Source: Sinorhizobium sp. BG8
GTDB lineage: Bacteria; Pseudomonadota; Alphaproteobacteria; Rhizobiales; Rhizobiaceae
Direction: 5' to 3'
Length of the DNA: 64,000 nt
Assembly (NCBI RefSeq): GCF_016864555.1
Contig: NZ_CP044011.1
Location: forward strand, 787,001-851,000
Below, piece after piece: positions 37,371 through 47,059 of this stretch (its first letter is position 1; every line of letters starts with the position of its first letter). The notes below the pieces were generated by a model. That model worked only from the letters and a program-made list of their open reading frames with translations, had not been told where the DNA came from and ran no database searches. The position numbers and the translations under genes were made by a program.

Positions 37371-38762
37371 CTAGCCGGTCACCTTGCGCAGGTAATGGTA
37401 AAGGGCACGTATAGCCTGCGCTTCGCCTCCGACCTGCGAGTGTGGTCGTTCGGACTGCGCCCAGCCGAAAATGTCGAAGTGCACCCAGCTCTTCGTCTGT
37501 GTGACGAAGCGCTTGAGGAACAGCGCGGCTGTGATCGAGCCCGCCATACCGCCGGATGGTGCGTTGGTAAGATCCGCGATGCGCGCGGAAACGTCCTTGT
37601 CGTATCCCATGTAGAGGGGCATCCGCCACATCGGGTCATCGACGGCAAGACTTGCCTCGCCGAGCTCATAGGCAAGGTCGCCATCGTCCGTGTAGAAGGG
37701 GGGTAGATCCGGCCCGAGAGCGACGCGGGCGGCGCCGGTGAGCGTCGCCATGTCGATCATCAGGTCAGGCTCTTCCTCGTCAGCATAGGCCAGCGCATCG
37801 GCAAGGATGAGACGGCCTTCCGCGTCGGTGTTGTCGATCTGGACAGTGAGCCCCTTCCGGCTGCGATAGATGTCGCCCGGCCGGAACGCGTTCGACGAAA
37901 TGGAGTTCTCGACCACGGGAACGAGAACGCGAAGGTCAACCTTAAGCTTGGCGTCCATGATCATGAGCGCGAGGCCCATGACGTTCGCAGCCCCGCCCAT
38001 GTCCTTCTTCATCAGCAGCATCGAGGAGGCCGGCTTGATGTCGAGGCCGCCGGTGTCGAAGCACACGCCCTTGCCGACGAGCGTTACCTTCCGGTGGCCC
38101 TTCTTGCCCCATCGCAGTTCGAGCAGGCGCGGGGCCTCGGCGGACGCGCGACCGACGGTGTGGATCAGCGGGAAGTTCTCCTTGAGGAGATCGTCGCCCG
38201 CGACGACGCTGACCTTCGCCTTGTAGTGATCCGCAAGCGCGCGAAACGCTTCCTCGAGCGCATCCGGGCCCATGTCGTTGGTCGGCACGTTGATGAGGTC
38301 GCGTGCCAGAAATACCGCAGCGAGCTGGCGCTTGATATCCGCCGCATCCGCGTCCGCCGGCAGCAGCAACGTCGGCGCTTCCGATTTCGACGGCTTGTAG
38401 CGATCGAAGCGGTAGCTTCCGAGGCCGTAGCCAAGCGCGAGGCGGTTCGCCGTCAATGGGGCGGTCTCGATGTGCCAGTCGCCCGCCGGCAGCGTGCGGG
38501 CGAGCTTGCCCGTCAGAAAGGGTGCTTCCGAGGGCGTGCGGCCCAGGCCGAACAGGGCGCCGCCGAGATGCCCGTCTTCGGTGGGGATCAGCAGAAGCGC
38601 GCCGGATTCGGCCTTGAATCCCGCCTTTTTTGCCCAGTCGAGTGCAATCGGGTCGATCGTTCCCGTTTCGATATGCGCCGGTGTGATCGCGAAGATCGGC
38701 AGTGTCTTGCCGCCGCGCGAATTGAACGGGGAGGGACGTTCGATGAACTGGTAGGGAGCCAT
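37371..38762 (-). CDS. Leucyl aminopeptidase family (M17) peptidase
   Basis: A 463-residue two-metal cytosolic aminopeptidase releasing N-terminal residues from peptides. The catalytic core has VTLVGKGVCFDTGGLDIKPA with metal ligands and the catalytic Lys. It continues with LLMKKDMGGAANVMGLALMI and the M17 signature QIDNTDAEGRLILADALAYA. The N-terminal domain is the variable part (PYQFIERPSPFNSRGGK). The ATG at 38762 has AAGG eight bases upstream; a TTG two codons earlier is less likely. It heads an aminopeptidase-MarR-NlpC group that suggests recycling of peptides or cell-wall fragments. Confidence 0.92.
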   Translation of the reverse strand: MAPYQFIERPSPFNSRGGKTLPIFAITPAHIETGTIDPIALDWAKKAGFKAESGALLLIPTEDGHLGGALFGLGRTPSEAPFLTGKLARTLPAGDWHIETAPLTANRLALGYGLGSYRFDRYKPSKSEAPTLLLPADADAADIKRQLAAVFLARDLINVPTNDMGPDALEEAFRALADHYKAKVSVVAGDDLLKENFPLIHTVGRASAEAPRLLELRWGKKGHRKVTLVGKGVCFDTGGLDIKPASSMLLMKKDMGGAANVMGLALMIMDAKLKVDLRVLVPVVENSISSNAFRPGDIYRSRKGLTVQIDNTDAEGRLILADALAYADEEEPDLMIDMATLTGAARVALGPDLPPFYTDDGDLAYELGEASLAVDDPMWRMPLYMGYDKDVSARIADLTNAPSGGMAGSITAALFLKRFVTQTKSWVHFDIFGWAQSERPHSQVGGEAQAIRALYHYLRKVTG

Positions 38763-38796
38763 TTTCAAGCCTTTGCGGATGTCCGAGATCAGGGCA

Positions 38797-38811
38797 TTAA
38801 CATTCTATTAG
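38797..38811. promoter_or_regulatory. Near-match CtrA-type box before tadD
   Basis: TTAA-N7-TTAG matches the CtrA consensus at seven of eight fixed bases, with a GTTAAC just after it. It lies 87 bases before the tadD ATG and 34 bases before the divergent aminopeptidase start. This is weak evidence on its own. Confidence 0.25.
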
Positions 38812-38898
38812 GGTTAACAGACTATTGCTGGAGCGAGGATTGTGGCGCGATTGCGTCGGGGCACCGTTCGCACGGAAATAACGGTTCGGGGAAAACAC

Positions 38899-39717
38899 AT
38901 GGCTGGCATATCGTCGTTCAGGAAGCGTCTTGTGCGCGGAACCTGCCTGGGCGTACTCGTCCTGTCGCTCGCCGGCTGCGCAACGACACGCAGCAACGAG
39001 ACGACCGGCTCGATCGCCCGAACGTCCTCTTCATCGAGACCCGTCGCCGAAATGAACGCCACGGAGCTGCGCAGCGCCGCCGAGAGTGTCGGAAAGACCT
39101 ACGCGGCGAACCCAAAGGACAGGCAGGCGGGTCTGGACTATGCCAACCTCCTGCGCATGACCGGCCGCAACGATCAGGCACTGGCGGTAATGCAACAGGT
39201 GGCGATCTTCCATCCCGCCGACCGGGAAGTGCTCGCGGCCTACGGCAAGTCGCAGGCTGCGGCAGGCCAGCTCGAGCAGGCTCTCTCCACTATCGGACGC
39301 GCCCAGACGCCGGATCTTCCGGACTGGAAGCTGAAGTCCGCCGAAGGAGCAATTCTCGACCAACTCGGCCGTTCCACAGAAGCGCGCCAGCGCTATCGCG
39401 AGGCGCTCGACCTCAAGCCGAACGAGCCGTCGGTGCTTTCCAACCTCGGCATGTCCTACCTGCTGACGCGCGATCTGCGCACCGCTGAGACCTACCTTCG
39501 GTCCGCTGCATCCCAGCCCGGCGCGGACAGCAGCGTAAGACAGAACCTTGCGCTGGCGATCGGCCTTCAGGGTCGTTTCCAGGAAGCCGAGACCATCGCC
39601 CGGCAGGAATTGACGGCCGAACAGGCCGAGGCGAACGTCGCCTACTTGCGCGGTATGCTCTCCCAGCAGAACTCCTGGCAGAAGCTTGCCAGCAACGACA
39701 GCGGCAACACGAACTGA
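38899..39717 (+). CDS. tadD: Flp pilus assembly TPR lipoprotein TadD
   Basis: A 272-residue outer-membrane-anchored protein that acts as a pilotin/assembly factor for the Flp secretin. A lipoprotein signal (KRLVRGTCLGVLVLSLAGC) ends at the lipobox LAGC. At least three tetratricopeptide repeats follow: NLLRMTGRNDQALAVMQQVA, AYGKSQAAAGQLEQALSTI and YREALDLKPNEPSVLSNLGM. The start at 38899 follows GGGGA and gives the signal directly; a GTG at 38842 is also in frame. It lies at the tadC end of the cluster, on the opposite strand and convergent with tadC. Confidence 0.9.
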   Translation: MAGISSFRKRLVRGTCLGVLVLSLAGCATTRSNETTGSIARTSSSSRPVAEMNATELRSAAESVGKTYAANPKDRQAGLDYANLLRMTGRNDQALAVMQQVAIFHPADREVLAAYGKSQAAAGQLEQALSTIGRAQTPDLPDWKLKSAEGAILDQLGRSTEARQRYREALDLKPNEPSVLSNLGMSYLLTRDLRTAETYLRSAASQPGADSSVRQNLALAIGLQGRFQEAETIARQELTAEQAEANVAYLRGMLSQQNSWQKLASNDSGNTN

Positions 39718-39719
39718 AA

Positions 39720-39747
39720 CGGGGCCTGAAGGCCCCGTCTGTTCCTT
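39720..39747 (+). terminator. Terminator after tadD
   Basis: A 7-bp CGGGGCC/GGCCCCG stem with a TGAA loop sits right after the tadD stop and is followed by the T-rich TCTGTTCCTT. Confidence 0.65.
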
Positions 39748-39851
39748 GCAATGTTCCCGGCAGGCTGCCGGTCTCCCCTCGCCTTTGATATCCGGAACGC
39801 CGACGCCAGGCGTTCGCCTCCGCATGCCGGAGCAACGGCTCGTCGCTTTCC

Positions 39852-40835
39852 TCAGAACTTGTCCGAAACCTGGATGCCTGCGGGGCCGAGAATGACGGCG
39901 ATCAGCACGGGCAGGAAGAAGAGAATCATCGGCACGGTCAGCTTCGGCGGCAGGGCTGCAGCCTTTTTCTCCGCTTCGTTCATGCGCGTGTCGCGGCTTT
40001 CCTGTGCGAGAACCCGAAGCGCCTGCGCGATCGGCGTACCGTAGCGCTCCGCCTGAATCAGCGCCTGTGTCACCGACTTGACGGCGTCGAGGCCTGTGCG
40101 GATGCCGAGGTTTTCGTAGGCGATGCGCCGGTCCTGGAGGAATGACAGTTCGGCAGTTGTCAGGATGAGTTCCTCTGCCAGCTCCGTCGAGGCGATCGCA
40201 ATCTCGTCGGCGACGCGCTTGAAAGCGACCTCCATCGAGATGCCCGCCTCCACGCATATGAGCAGGAGATCCAGTGCGTCCGGCCAGGCGCGCTTGATGG
40301 ACAGCTGGCGCTTCGAAACCTTGTTGGAGATGAAGATGTTCGGAGCGTAGAAACCCAGATAGGCGATGCCCACGGAGGCGAGGATCCGCATGGGCATCGG
40401 CTTGTCGCCGAGATAACCGAGATAGAATATGTAGAACGCGCCGACGGCGAAGAAGACGAAGGGCAGAACGAACCGCGCGAAGAGGAACACGTTGAGCGCG
40501 TTCTGGGAACGATAGCCCGCTGAGCGCAGCCTGTTCACCGTACCGGTGTCCGCCAGCGCCTCGCGCAGGTTCAGGCGCTCGACGATTTGCTTGACGGATG
40601 TGTTGCTCTGCCCGCGCAGGCTTGCCTTGCTCTGCGAAGTTTCGGCGTTCAGCCGCGCCCGTTCGCGGGCCCTGATCTGATCGCGCTCCAGCGCCACGGC
40701 CTTCATGCGCTTTTCCATGTCGCCACGCTCGAAGTAGGGAACCGCGAGCGTGTAGAAGGTGGCGAGCACCGCGAGGGCCACGAAGGCCGGCAACAGGACG
40801 TTGGGATCTGTGAGCGTGGTGACCAGGCCGGACAT
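39852..40835 (-). CDS. tadC: Flp pilus platform protein TadC
   Basis: An inner-membrane platform protein of the type II secretion F family, 327 residues, partner of TadB and the ATPase CpaF. Helices lie at the N-terminus (LLPAFVALAVLATFYTLAVP), in the middle (FARFVLPFVFFAVGAFYIF and the next segment) and at the C-terminus (VPMILFFLPVLIAVILGPAG). The T2SSF domain reads SIKRAWPDALDLLLICVEAG, AELSFLQDRRIAYENLGIRT and QALIQAERYGTPIAQALRVL. It is the last gene of the minus-strand pilus operon, 16 bases after tadB. Confidence 0.93.
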   Translation of the reverse strand: MSGLVTTLTDPNVLLPAFVALAVLATFYTLAVPYFERGDMEKRMKAVALERDQIRARERARLNAETSQSKASLRGQSNTSVKQIVERLNLREALADTGTVNRLRSAGYRSQNALNVFLFARFVLPFVFFAVGAFYIFYLGYLGDKPMPMRILASVGIAYLGFYAPNIFISNKVSKRQLSIKRAWPDALDLLLICVEAGISMEVAFKRVADEIAIASTELAEELILTTAELSFLQDRRIAYENLGIRTGLDAVKSVTQALIQAERYGTPIAQALRVLAQESRDTRMNEAEKKAAALPPKLTVPMILFFLPVLIAVILGPAGIQVSDKF

Positions 40836-40851
40836 CGCGCGGGCTTCCTTT

Positions 40852-41862
40852 TCAGATGTCGAAGTTGATCATGTTGCGCATCATCAGGATGCCAATGCTC
40901 ATCCAGATGCCGGAGCAACCGAGAATCAGGTGCCCACGCGGGTCGGTGAAGAGAACCATGATGTAGTTGGGCGAGGTCAGATAAACGAGGAAGGCGACGA
41001 TGAAGGGGAGCGCACCGATGATCGCTGCCGACGCCTTCGCTTCCATCGAAAGGGCGCTTACCTTTGCACGCATCTTGCGCCGTTCGCGCAGCACGCGCGA
41101 CAGGTTGCCGAGCGCTTCGGAAAGATTGCCGCCCGCCTGGCTCTGGATCGCGATCACGATCGAGAAGAAGTTTACTTCCTGGAGCGGGATGAAGTTGAAC
41201 ATGCGGGTGCAGGCTTCCGGAACGGAGAGGCCCATCTGCTGCGATTCGACCACACGGCGGAACTCGGAGCGAACCGGTTCCTGACCCTCGGCGGAGATCA
41301 GCCGCAAGGCGTCGGTCAGTGGAAGTCCCGACTTGATCGAGCGAACCATGATGTCGAGCGCATTCGGGAATTCCTCGAGGAACTTGTCCAGCCGCCGCTT
41401 GACGAGGAAGTTGACCGCCCAGCGCGGCAAGCCGGCGGCGGCGATGATGAAGAGCCCGCCACAGACGAGAAGGGGAGCGCCGGCGATCAGGCTGGCGACC
41501 GAAAGAAACAGGCCGAAGAGGCCGCTGATGATGTAAAACTGCGTGATGCTGATGCGCAGGCCTGCCTGTGACAGCTTGGCCTTGAGAGTCGGAGCCGACT
41601 TTCGGCTCTGTTCCTTCTGCTTCTTTTCCAGGTCCTTCAAGGAGTCTTGAACCGACTTGCGTCGCTTCGACATCTCCTGGACGCGATCCCGCGCCGCCTT
41701 GACCTTCGCCTGGTCGGTTTCAGCGGATTTCACGCGCCGGACGCGGCTTTCGGTCTTCTTGTCCGTCTCGATCCGGGAGAACAGAAGGGCATAGCAGAGG
41801 CCGGCCGCTGCCACGGCCGCCAATACGACGATCGCTATGATGGAGATGTCGATTCCGAACAT
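40852..41862 (-). CDS. tadB: Flp pilus platform protein TadB
   Basis: The second T2SSF-family platform protein, 336 residues. It has an N-terminal membrane helix (ISIIAIVVLAAVAAAGLCYA), then a charged cytoplasmic linker (VQEMSKRRKSVQDSLKDLEK). The domain NALDIMVRSIKSGLPLTDAL to VNFFSIVIAIQSQAGGNLSE and two C-terminal helices follow. With TadC it forms the rotor through which CpaF drives pilin insertion. It lies 22 bases after cpaF. Confidence 0.93.
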   Translation of the reverse strand: MFGIDISIIAIVVLAAVAAAGLCYALLFSRIETDKKTESRVRRVKSAETDQAKVKAARDRVQEMSKRRKSVQDSLKDLEKKQKEQSRKSAPTLKAKLSQAGLRISITQFYIISGLFGLFLSVASLIAGAPLLVCGGLFIIAAAGLPRWAVNFLVKRRLDKFLEEFPNALDIMVRSIKSGLPLTDALRLISAEGQEPVRSEFRRVVESQQMGLSVPEACTRMFNFIPLQEVNFFSIVIAIQSQAGGNLSEALGNLSRVLRERRKMRAKVSALSMEAKASAAIIGALPFIVAFLVYLTSPNYIMVLFTDPRGHLILGCSGIWMSIGILMMRNMINFDI

Positions 41863-41884
41863 GCCGATTGGCCCCGTGCGTTCC

Positions 41885-43381
41885 CTATTGCGGCTTTTCC
41901 ATTGTGTCGAGCGTGGCAGCCAGGCGCTTGTCTTCGTTGAAGTAGCGGGCTCGATCCCAGAAGTGGGGCTTGCCGATGCCCGTGCCTCTGTGCCTGCCGA
42001 TGATGCGACCGTTCGCGTCTTCCCCGTCCATCTCGAAGCGCATCAGATCCTGCGTCACGATGACATCGCCTTCCATGCCCACCACCTCGGTGATGTGGGT
42101 GATCCGTCGCGAACCGTCGCGAAGGCGGGACGCCTGGATGATGACGTCGATGGAACCGGCGATGATCTCGCGTACCGTCTTGGCCGGGAGCGTATAGCCG
42201 CCCATCGCGATCATCGATTCCATGCGGCTCAGGCACTCACGCGGCGTATTGGCGTGAATGGTGCCCATCGATCCGTCGTGGCCGGTGTTCATGGCCTGGA
42301 GGAGGTCGAACACCTCCGGTCCGCGCACTTCGCCGACGATGATGCGTTCGGGACGCATACGCAGGCAGTTCTTGATGAGGTCACGCATGGTGATCTCGCC
42401 TTCGCCTTCGATGTTCGGCGGGCGCGTTTCAAGACGTACGACATGCGGCTGCTGCAGCTGCAGTTCGGCTGAGTCTTCGCAGGTGATGACGCGCTCGTCC
42501 TCGTCGATGTAACGGGTCAGGCAATTCAGCAGCGTCGTCTTGCCGGAGCCGGTACCGCCGGAGATGACGAGATTGCACCGCACCCTGCCGATGATCTGGA
42601 GGAGCGTCGCACCTTCCGGCGTGATGGAGCCGAATTTCACAAGCTGGTCGAGCGTCAGCTTGTCCTTCTTGAACTTGCGGATCGTCAGCGCGGTGCCGTC
42701 GATCGCCAGTGGCGGAGCGATCACGTTGACGCGCGAGCCGTCGGGCAGGCGCGCGTCGCAGATCGGGCTCGATTCGTCCACGCGCCTTCCCACCTGGCTG
42801 ACGATGCGCTGGCAGATCGAAAGCAGCTGGGCGTTGTCGCGAAAGCGGATTTCGGACTCCTGCACCTTGCCGGCCACTTCGATGTAGGTCTTGCCCGCGC
42901 CGTTGACCATGATGTCGGCGATGTCGTCCCGGGCGAGCAGCGGCTCCAGCGGCCCGTAGCCGAGCACGTCGTTGCAGATGTCGTCGAGCAACTCTTCCTG
43001 CTCGGAGATCGACATCGCGAAATTCTTGATCGTGATGATATCGTTGACGATATCCCGGATTTCCTCGCGCGCGCTTTCCGTGTCGAGCTTGGCGAGCTGC
43101 GAGAGATCGATCGTGTCGATGAGCGCCGAGAAGACCTGGCTCTTGGTATCGTAGTAGTCCTCGGTCCGCGCCGGGCGCTTCCTGGGAGCGGGCGAGGGTG
43201 CTGGCGGCTGATGTGCCTGAGGGGCGGGCGCTGCCGCGGCCTCCCGCGGCGGCGCGGTCAAGGTCGCCGCCATCGCGCGCTCGGCAACCGCGGGTGCGGG
43301 AACGGGCGGCATGGCTTGTTGCGCCGGAGGAACAATTCCGCCGCTTTTTGGGAAGCCTTCATTTCCGCGTTTGCCAAACAT
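41885..43381 (-). CDS. cpaF: Flp pilus assembly ATPase CpaF (TadA)
   Basis: A cytoplasmic hexameric secretion ATPase of the type II/IV family that powers pilus extension and probably retraction. The protein has 498 residues. A Pro/Ala-rich disordered N-terminus (about 70 residues) precedes the N-domain. Walker A is [19 protein letters not shown], the Asp box [11 protein letters not shown], and the Walker B region [20 protein letters not shown]. The His box is [20 protein letters not shown]. All motifs are intact. Confidence 0.96.
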   Translation of the reverse strand: MFGKRGNEGFPKSGGIVPPAQQAMPPVPAPAVAERAMAATLTAPPREAAAAPAPQAHQPPAPSPAPRKRPARTEDYYDTKSQVFSALIDTIDLSQLAKLDTESAREEIRDIVNDIITIKNFAMSISEQEELLDDICNDVLGYGPLEPLLARDDIADIMVNGAGKTYIEVAGKVQESEIRFRDNAQLLSICQRIVSQVGRRVDESSPICDARLPDGSRVNVIAPPLAIDGTALTIRKFKKDKLTLDQLVKFGSITPEGATLLQIIGRVRCNLVISGGTGSGKTTLLNCLTRYIDEDERVITCEDSAELQLQQPHVVRLETRPPNIEGEGEITMRDLIKNCLRMRPERIIVGEVRGPEVFDLLQAMNTGHDGSMGTIHANTPRECLSRMESMIAMGGYTLPAKTVREIIAGSIDVIIQASRLRDGSRRITHITEVVGMEGDVIVTQDLMRFEMDGEDANGRIIGRHRGTGIGKPHFWDRARYFNEDKRLAATLDTMEKPQ

Positions 43382-43423
43382 CTTCTGTCATCCAGTCTTT
43401 TTCGTCATCGCCCTCGCGGGGCG

Positions 43424-44713
43424 TCACTTGCGGCCGAGCATTCCAAGGACTTTGCCCAACCCGGCCTTCTTCGGTTTCTTGACCGCCGCGCGGCCGGTCA
43501 CCACGTGCGCGATCTGCGAGAAGGTTTCGGCAGCAGGGGCCTTGCGGTCCATTTCCGCGATCATGCGTCCGCTGTTGGCGGCCGTCCCGAAAAGCGGAGC
43601 GTCGAAGGGAATGATTGCGATCGGCTGGAGCTCCAGCGGACCTGCGAAGTCATCAGGGCTGATCTCCGGCCGCTTGGCGACACCGACCTGATTGAGGATC
43701 AGATGCGGTGCCTTGTCGTTCGGGCGCAGCTTCTTCAGTGCGTCCACCATGTTCTTGGCGTTGCGCAGGTTGGCGAGATCGGGCACCGCGGTGATGACGA
43801 TCTCGTCCACTTCCGAAAGAAGGACGCGCGTCCATTCCGACCATGCATGCGGCACGTCGAGAACGCTGACCGGCGCGCTACGTTGCAGGATCTCGAGAAT
43901 GGGTTGGAAGGAAGAACGATCGAAGTCGTAGCTCCTGTCGAGCATCGAGGGGGCGGCCAGCAACGAAAGATGCTCCGAGCACTTGGTGAGCAGGCGGTCC
44001 AGGAATACTTCGTCCAGGCGCTCCGGCGCATAGACTGCCTCGGCGATGCCCTGCGGCGGATCCTGGTCGAAGTTGATGTTTGCCGTTCCATACGCAAGGT
44101 CGAGGTCGGCGAGGATTACTTCGGTGGAGAAGAGGTTGGATATCCCCCAAGCGCAGTTGTGCGCGATAGTGGAGGATCCCGTTCCGCCCTTGGCGCCGAT
44201 GAAGGCGATCGTCTTGCCGAGCGGCTCCGAGTCCGGATCGATGAATATGGTCGCGATCGCGCCCAAGACTTCGGCCATCCCGACGGGACCGACCATGTAT
44301 TCCGAGATCCCGTTGCGGATCAGCTCGCGATAGAGCGAGATGTCGTTGTGGTGCCCGACGATCACGACCTTGGTCGTGGGATCGCAGACTTCCGCCAGCG
44401 GAATCAGCTCCGCCATCAGCGCGCCCGGCTCCGTAGAGGTCTCGAGAATGATGAGATTGGGGGTGGGGGCGGAAGCGAACATGTTCGCGGCGGCCGCGAT
44501 GCCGCCGTTGTTGATACGCAGATTGACCTTCGCCATGCGGCGATCGCTGCCGGATCGCTCCATGACCCGAAGCATGGCTTCGCTTTCGCAGAAGGCATGC
44601 ACCGATATCCGCGGGAGAGGGCGCACGCTCTCGAGATCGATCGAACGCGCGCCGTCGTCCGGAAGGTCCTCCGCGCCGATCCTGCTTTCGATGCCGTAGT
44701 CGATCGTGTTCAT
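43424..44713 (-). CDS. cpaE: Pilus assembly protein CpaE (TadZ)
   Basis: A MinD/ParA-like ATPase that localises the Flp pilus machinery, often to a cell pole. The N-terminal half (about residues 30-155) is a receiver-like domain (VNLRINNGGIAAAANMFASA, VVIVGHHNDISLYRELIRNG). The C-terminal ATPase has a deviant Walker A GAKGGTGSSTIAHNCAWG, then LADLDLAYGTANINFDQDP and LDVPHAWSEWTRVLLSEVDE. At 429 residues it has the usual length. It lies 42 bases before cpaF and 31 bases after cpaD on one transcript. Confidence 0.94.
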   Translation of the reverse strand: MNTIDYGIESRIGAEDLPDDGARSIDLESVRPLPRISVHAFCESEAMLRVMERSGSDRRMAKVNLRINNGGIAAAANMFASAPTPNLIILETSTEPGALMAELIPLAEVCDPTTKVVIVGHHNDISLYRELIRNGISEYMVGPVGMAEVLGAIATIFIDPDSEPLGKTIAFIGAKGGTGSSTIAHNCAWGISNLFSTEVILADLDLAYGTANINFDQDPPQGIAEAVYAPERLDEVFLDRLLTKCSEHLSLLAAPSMLDRSYDFDRSSFQPILEILQRSAPVSVLDVPHAWSEWTRVLLSEVDEIVITAVPDLANLRNAKNMVDALKKLRPNDKAPHLILNQVGVAKRPEISPDDFAGPLELQPIAIIPFDAPLFGTAANSGRMIAEMDRKAPAAETFSQIAHVVTGRAAVKKPKKAGLGKVLGMLGRK

Positions 44714-44744
44714 GGTCGTTCCCGCTTGATCCCGCGTTTGAGGG

Positions 44745-45440
44745 TCAGTTCGTCGTTATGCTGATCGTGGTCGAATCGGAGCTGGTGCCGCGATAGTCGT
44801 TGATGACCTGTACGCGGTTTGCCGCGTCGATCGGGGTCATGCCGCGCGGTGCTACCAGATCCATTGGATTGGCGATCTGTGCTGCCATGTTGGACTGCGA
44901 TGCGCAGCCGAAATTGTAGTAGTTGCGATTCTGGAACGTGTTGTCGACCAGGTCTTCCGGCCACTGGCCGCAAGTGTTGGTCTGGGCCGTGATGGCGACG
45001 AAGGAGAGGCGGATCGGTGCCGCGTCACCCTGAGCCGAAGCCGCGTAGCTCGTCTCGATGATCTGTGTCTTCGGAACGCCCGCAGCGATCAGGGTCGACC
45101 GGATCTGTTTGCGGATCTGCGCGGCGGCACCGGCATTGTATGAGCCGCTCGGCGCCATGACCTGGATCACGCCGCGCGATTTTGACCGGTAGTCCTGTGC
45201 GAAACCGCGGATGTTGTCGCGCATCGCCATCGTCAGCTGACGATCGCCGGAAGCGACCGGAACGTCGAGCGTGTGCTGGTCCTCGCTGAGAACGATCGGA
45301 TGGCGAGTGCGGTAGTCGTCGGGGATCGACCCCGTCGCGGTTCCGTCCGGATTGGTACCGCATCCGCTGAGGGCCGCCACCGAAAGCAGAACTGCGGTTG
45401 CGAGCGCCAGGCGAAGTCTGTTCGCGCCATTGTGCGGCAT
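44745..45440 (-). CDS. cpaD: Pilus assembly lipoprotein CpaD
   Basis: A periplasmic/outer-membrane lipoprotein of 231 residues that supports the CpaC secretin. The signal peptide RLALATAVLLSVAALSGC ends in the lipobox LSGC. The CpaD domain has RHPIVLSEDQHTLDVPVASG, FAQDYRSKSRGVIQVMAPSG and CGQWPEDLVDNTFQNRNYYN. It ends with FGCASQSNMAAQIANPMDLV, the conserved part of the family. The start at 45440 puts the signal at the N-terminus and follows AAGGG; an ATG at 45488 is also in frame. Confidence 0.92.
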   Translation of the reverse strand: MPHNGANRLRLALATAVLLSVAALSGCGTNPDGTATGSIPDDYRTRHPIVLSEDQHTLDVPVASGDRQLTMAMRDNIRGFAQDYRSKSRGVIQVMAPSGSYNAGAAAQIRKQIRSTLIAAGVPKTQIIETSYAASAQGDAAPIRLSFVAITAQTNTCGQWPEDLVDNTFQNRNYYNFGCASQSNMAAQIANPMDLVAPRGMTPIDAANRVQVINDYRGTSSDSTTISITTN

Positions 45441-45501
45441 GGTCTGAACCCTTGTGGCTGTGCGGGCCGTGAGAATGGTCTGGTGCATGTCCGTTACCCG
45501 A

Positions 45502-47046
45502 TCACTTGTAGATGAAGCCGACTGAACCGTGATAATTGCCGGCGGGAAGCTGCGCTTCCTTGCGGCCGTAAATCCGGTTCACCCTGCCGAGGAAGTAGCC
45601 GGCGGCGTCGTTGGCGGCGTTGAAATTGTCATCGGGGCGGCTGAGTTCGTTGCGGGCGACAGGACGAACGAGATACGGCGTGGCGATGATGACCAGCTCG
45701 GTTTCGTTGCGGATAAAGTCTTTCGAACGGAACAGCGTGCCGAAGATCGGGATCTTCGAAATGCCGGGAAGTCCGGACACGGCTTGGCGGATGTTGTCCT
45801 GTACCAGGCCGGCGATCACGATCGATCCGCCGGACGGCAGTTCGACGCTGGTCGACGCCTCTCTTCTGCGGATGGAAAGGTAAGTCGAGCCGGGGACCTG
45901 GCGGTTGCTGTTGCCGGTCACGACAGAGCCCTCGAACGTCGGTTCCGAAACGTCGGTCTCGATCTGGAGGCTGATGCGACCCGGCGAAAGCACGACTGGC
46001 TTGAAGTTGAGCCCGATTCCGTATTCGACGGTCTCGGTCGAGCGGGTGACCTCGATGTTGCCGCTATCCTGCGCCACTTCCTGTTCGGCAGCGAGCCTGT
46101 ATTCGCCGCCAACGTAGAACTTGGCTTGCTGGCCGGAAATCGCCGTGAGGCTCGGTTCTGCCAGTGTTTTCATGACACCGGCCTGCTCCATCGCGTTGAG
46201 GTAGCTGGAGATGCCGAACTCGCCGATCGTTCCGGTGGCGCTGCCGGTCATGCCGACGCCGATGGCATTGCCAAGGTTTGTCGGGTTGCGGAACAGGATG
46301 CCGCCGTTGTTGCCGGTGACCGAACCGTTGAAGCCGAGCTGCTTGAGGACCTGCCGGCTCACCTCGGCGACGGTCACCTTCAGCGTGACCTGATCCTCGC
46401 CTTCGATGGTCAGCATGTTGACGATCTGCGATTCCTGACGATCTTCGCCGAAAATCGCGGCGTCGCCGTTGTCGCCCTGCGCCGTGACCGTGCGCGTCGT
46501 CGCTTCACCGCCCTTGACGAAGACCCTGGCAAGTTCTTCCGCGCGCATGGCGTCCTGAGGCGTGCGGACATTGCCGCTGAGCACGATGTTGTCCGAGATG
46601 ATCTCCACATCGATGCTCGAATCCGGAATGAAGCGGCGCAGCTGCGCCTCGAGGCCGGCCACGTCGCGTTCGATGTCGAGATCGATGCTGACGATCTCCT
46701 GGCCACCTGCGCCGAAGACGAAGATGTTGGTCTGGCCGATCGACTTGCCGAAAACGTAGATGCGCCGCGATGTGCGGGTCACGGCGTCGGCTTTGGCGGG
46801 GTCCGCGACCAGGATGTCATGGGCGTCTTCCGGAAGGTCTACGACAATCGCCTTGTTCAGGCCGAGCTTGATTGTCTTCCTTGCGCCGGGACCACTCTCT
46901 GAGATCCTGACGACCGAGGCAGCTGCCTCCGCCGTGGCGATGCCATAGCCGCCAGGGACGATCGCCGCGGGAAAGCCCGAGACAGCCAGGCAGAGGATGG
47001 TTCCACCGGCTACAGAAGCACGAAATCTTTTTCCGAATCCAAGCAC
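45502..47046 (-). CDS. cpaC: Flp pilus secretin CpaC (RcpA)
   Basis: An outer-membrane secretin channel for the pilus, 514 residues. A signal peptide (ASVAGGTILCLAVSGFPAAI) is followed by the N-domain (KTIKLGLNKAIVVDLPEDAH, RIYVFGKSIGQTNIFVFG) and a BON-like segment. The secretin core has VTLKVTVAEVSRQVLKQLGF, VPGSTYLSIRRREASTSVEL and VQDNIRQAVSGLPGISKIPI. The start is the GTG at 47046, because AGGAG lies six bases upstream and cpaB ends only 13 bases before. The longer ATG frame at 47088 would overlap cpaB. Confidence 0.95.
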   Translation of the reverse strand: MLGFGKRFRASVAGGTILCLAVSGFPAAIVPGGYGIATAEAAASVVRISESGPGARKTIKLGLNKAIVVDLPEDAHDILVADPAKADAVTRTSRRIYVFGKSIGQTNIFVFGAGGQEIVSIDLDIERDVAGLEAQLRRFIPDSSIDVEIISDNIVLSGNVRTPQDAMRAEELARVFVKGGEATTRTVTAQGDNGDAAIFGEDRQESQIVNMLTIEGEDQVTLKVTVAEVSRQVLKQLGFNGSVTGNNGGILFRNPTNLGNAIGVGMTGSATGTIGEFGISSYLNAMEQAGVMKTLAEPSLTAISGQQAKFYVGGEYRLAAEQEVAQDSGNIEVTRSTETVEYGIGLNFKPVVLSPGRISLQIETDVSEPTFEGSVVTGNSNRQVPGSTYLSIRRREASTSVELPSGGSIVIAGLVQDNIRQAVSGLPGISKIPIFGTLFRSKDFIRNETELVIIATPYLVRPVARNELSRPDDNFNAANDAAGYFLGRVNRIYGRKEAQLPAGNYHGSVGFIYK

Positions 47047-47059
47047 GTTCAGCTCCTGC

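Noticed and set aside
36071-38762. Aminopeptidase-MarR-NlpC/P60 as an undescribed muropeptide-sensing system
   Set aside because: The neighbourhood is suggestive, but each part is a common family and there is no direct evidence of a shared ligand. It is kept as a context note only.
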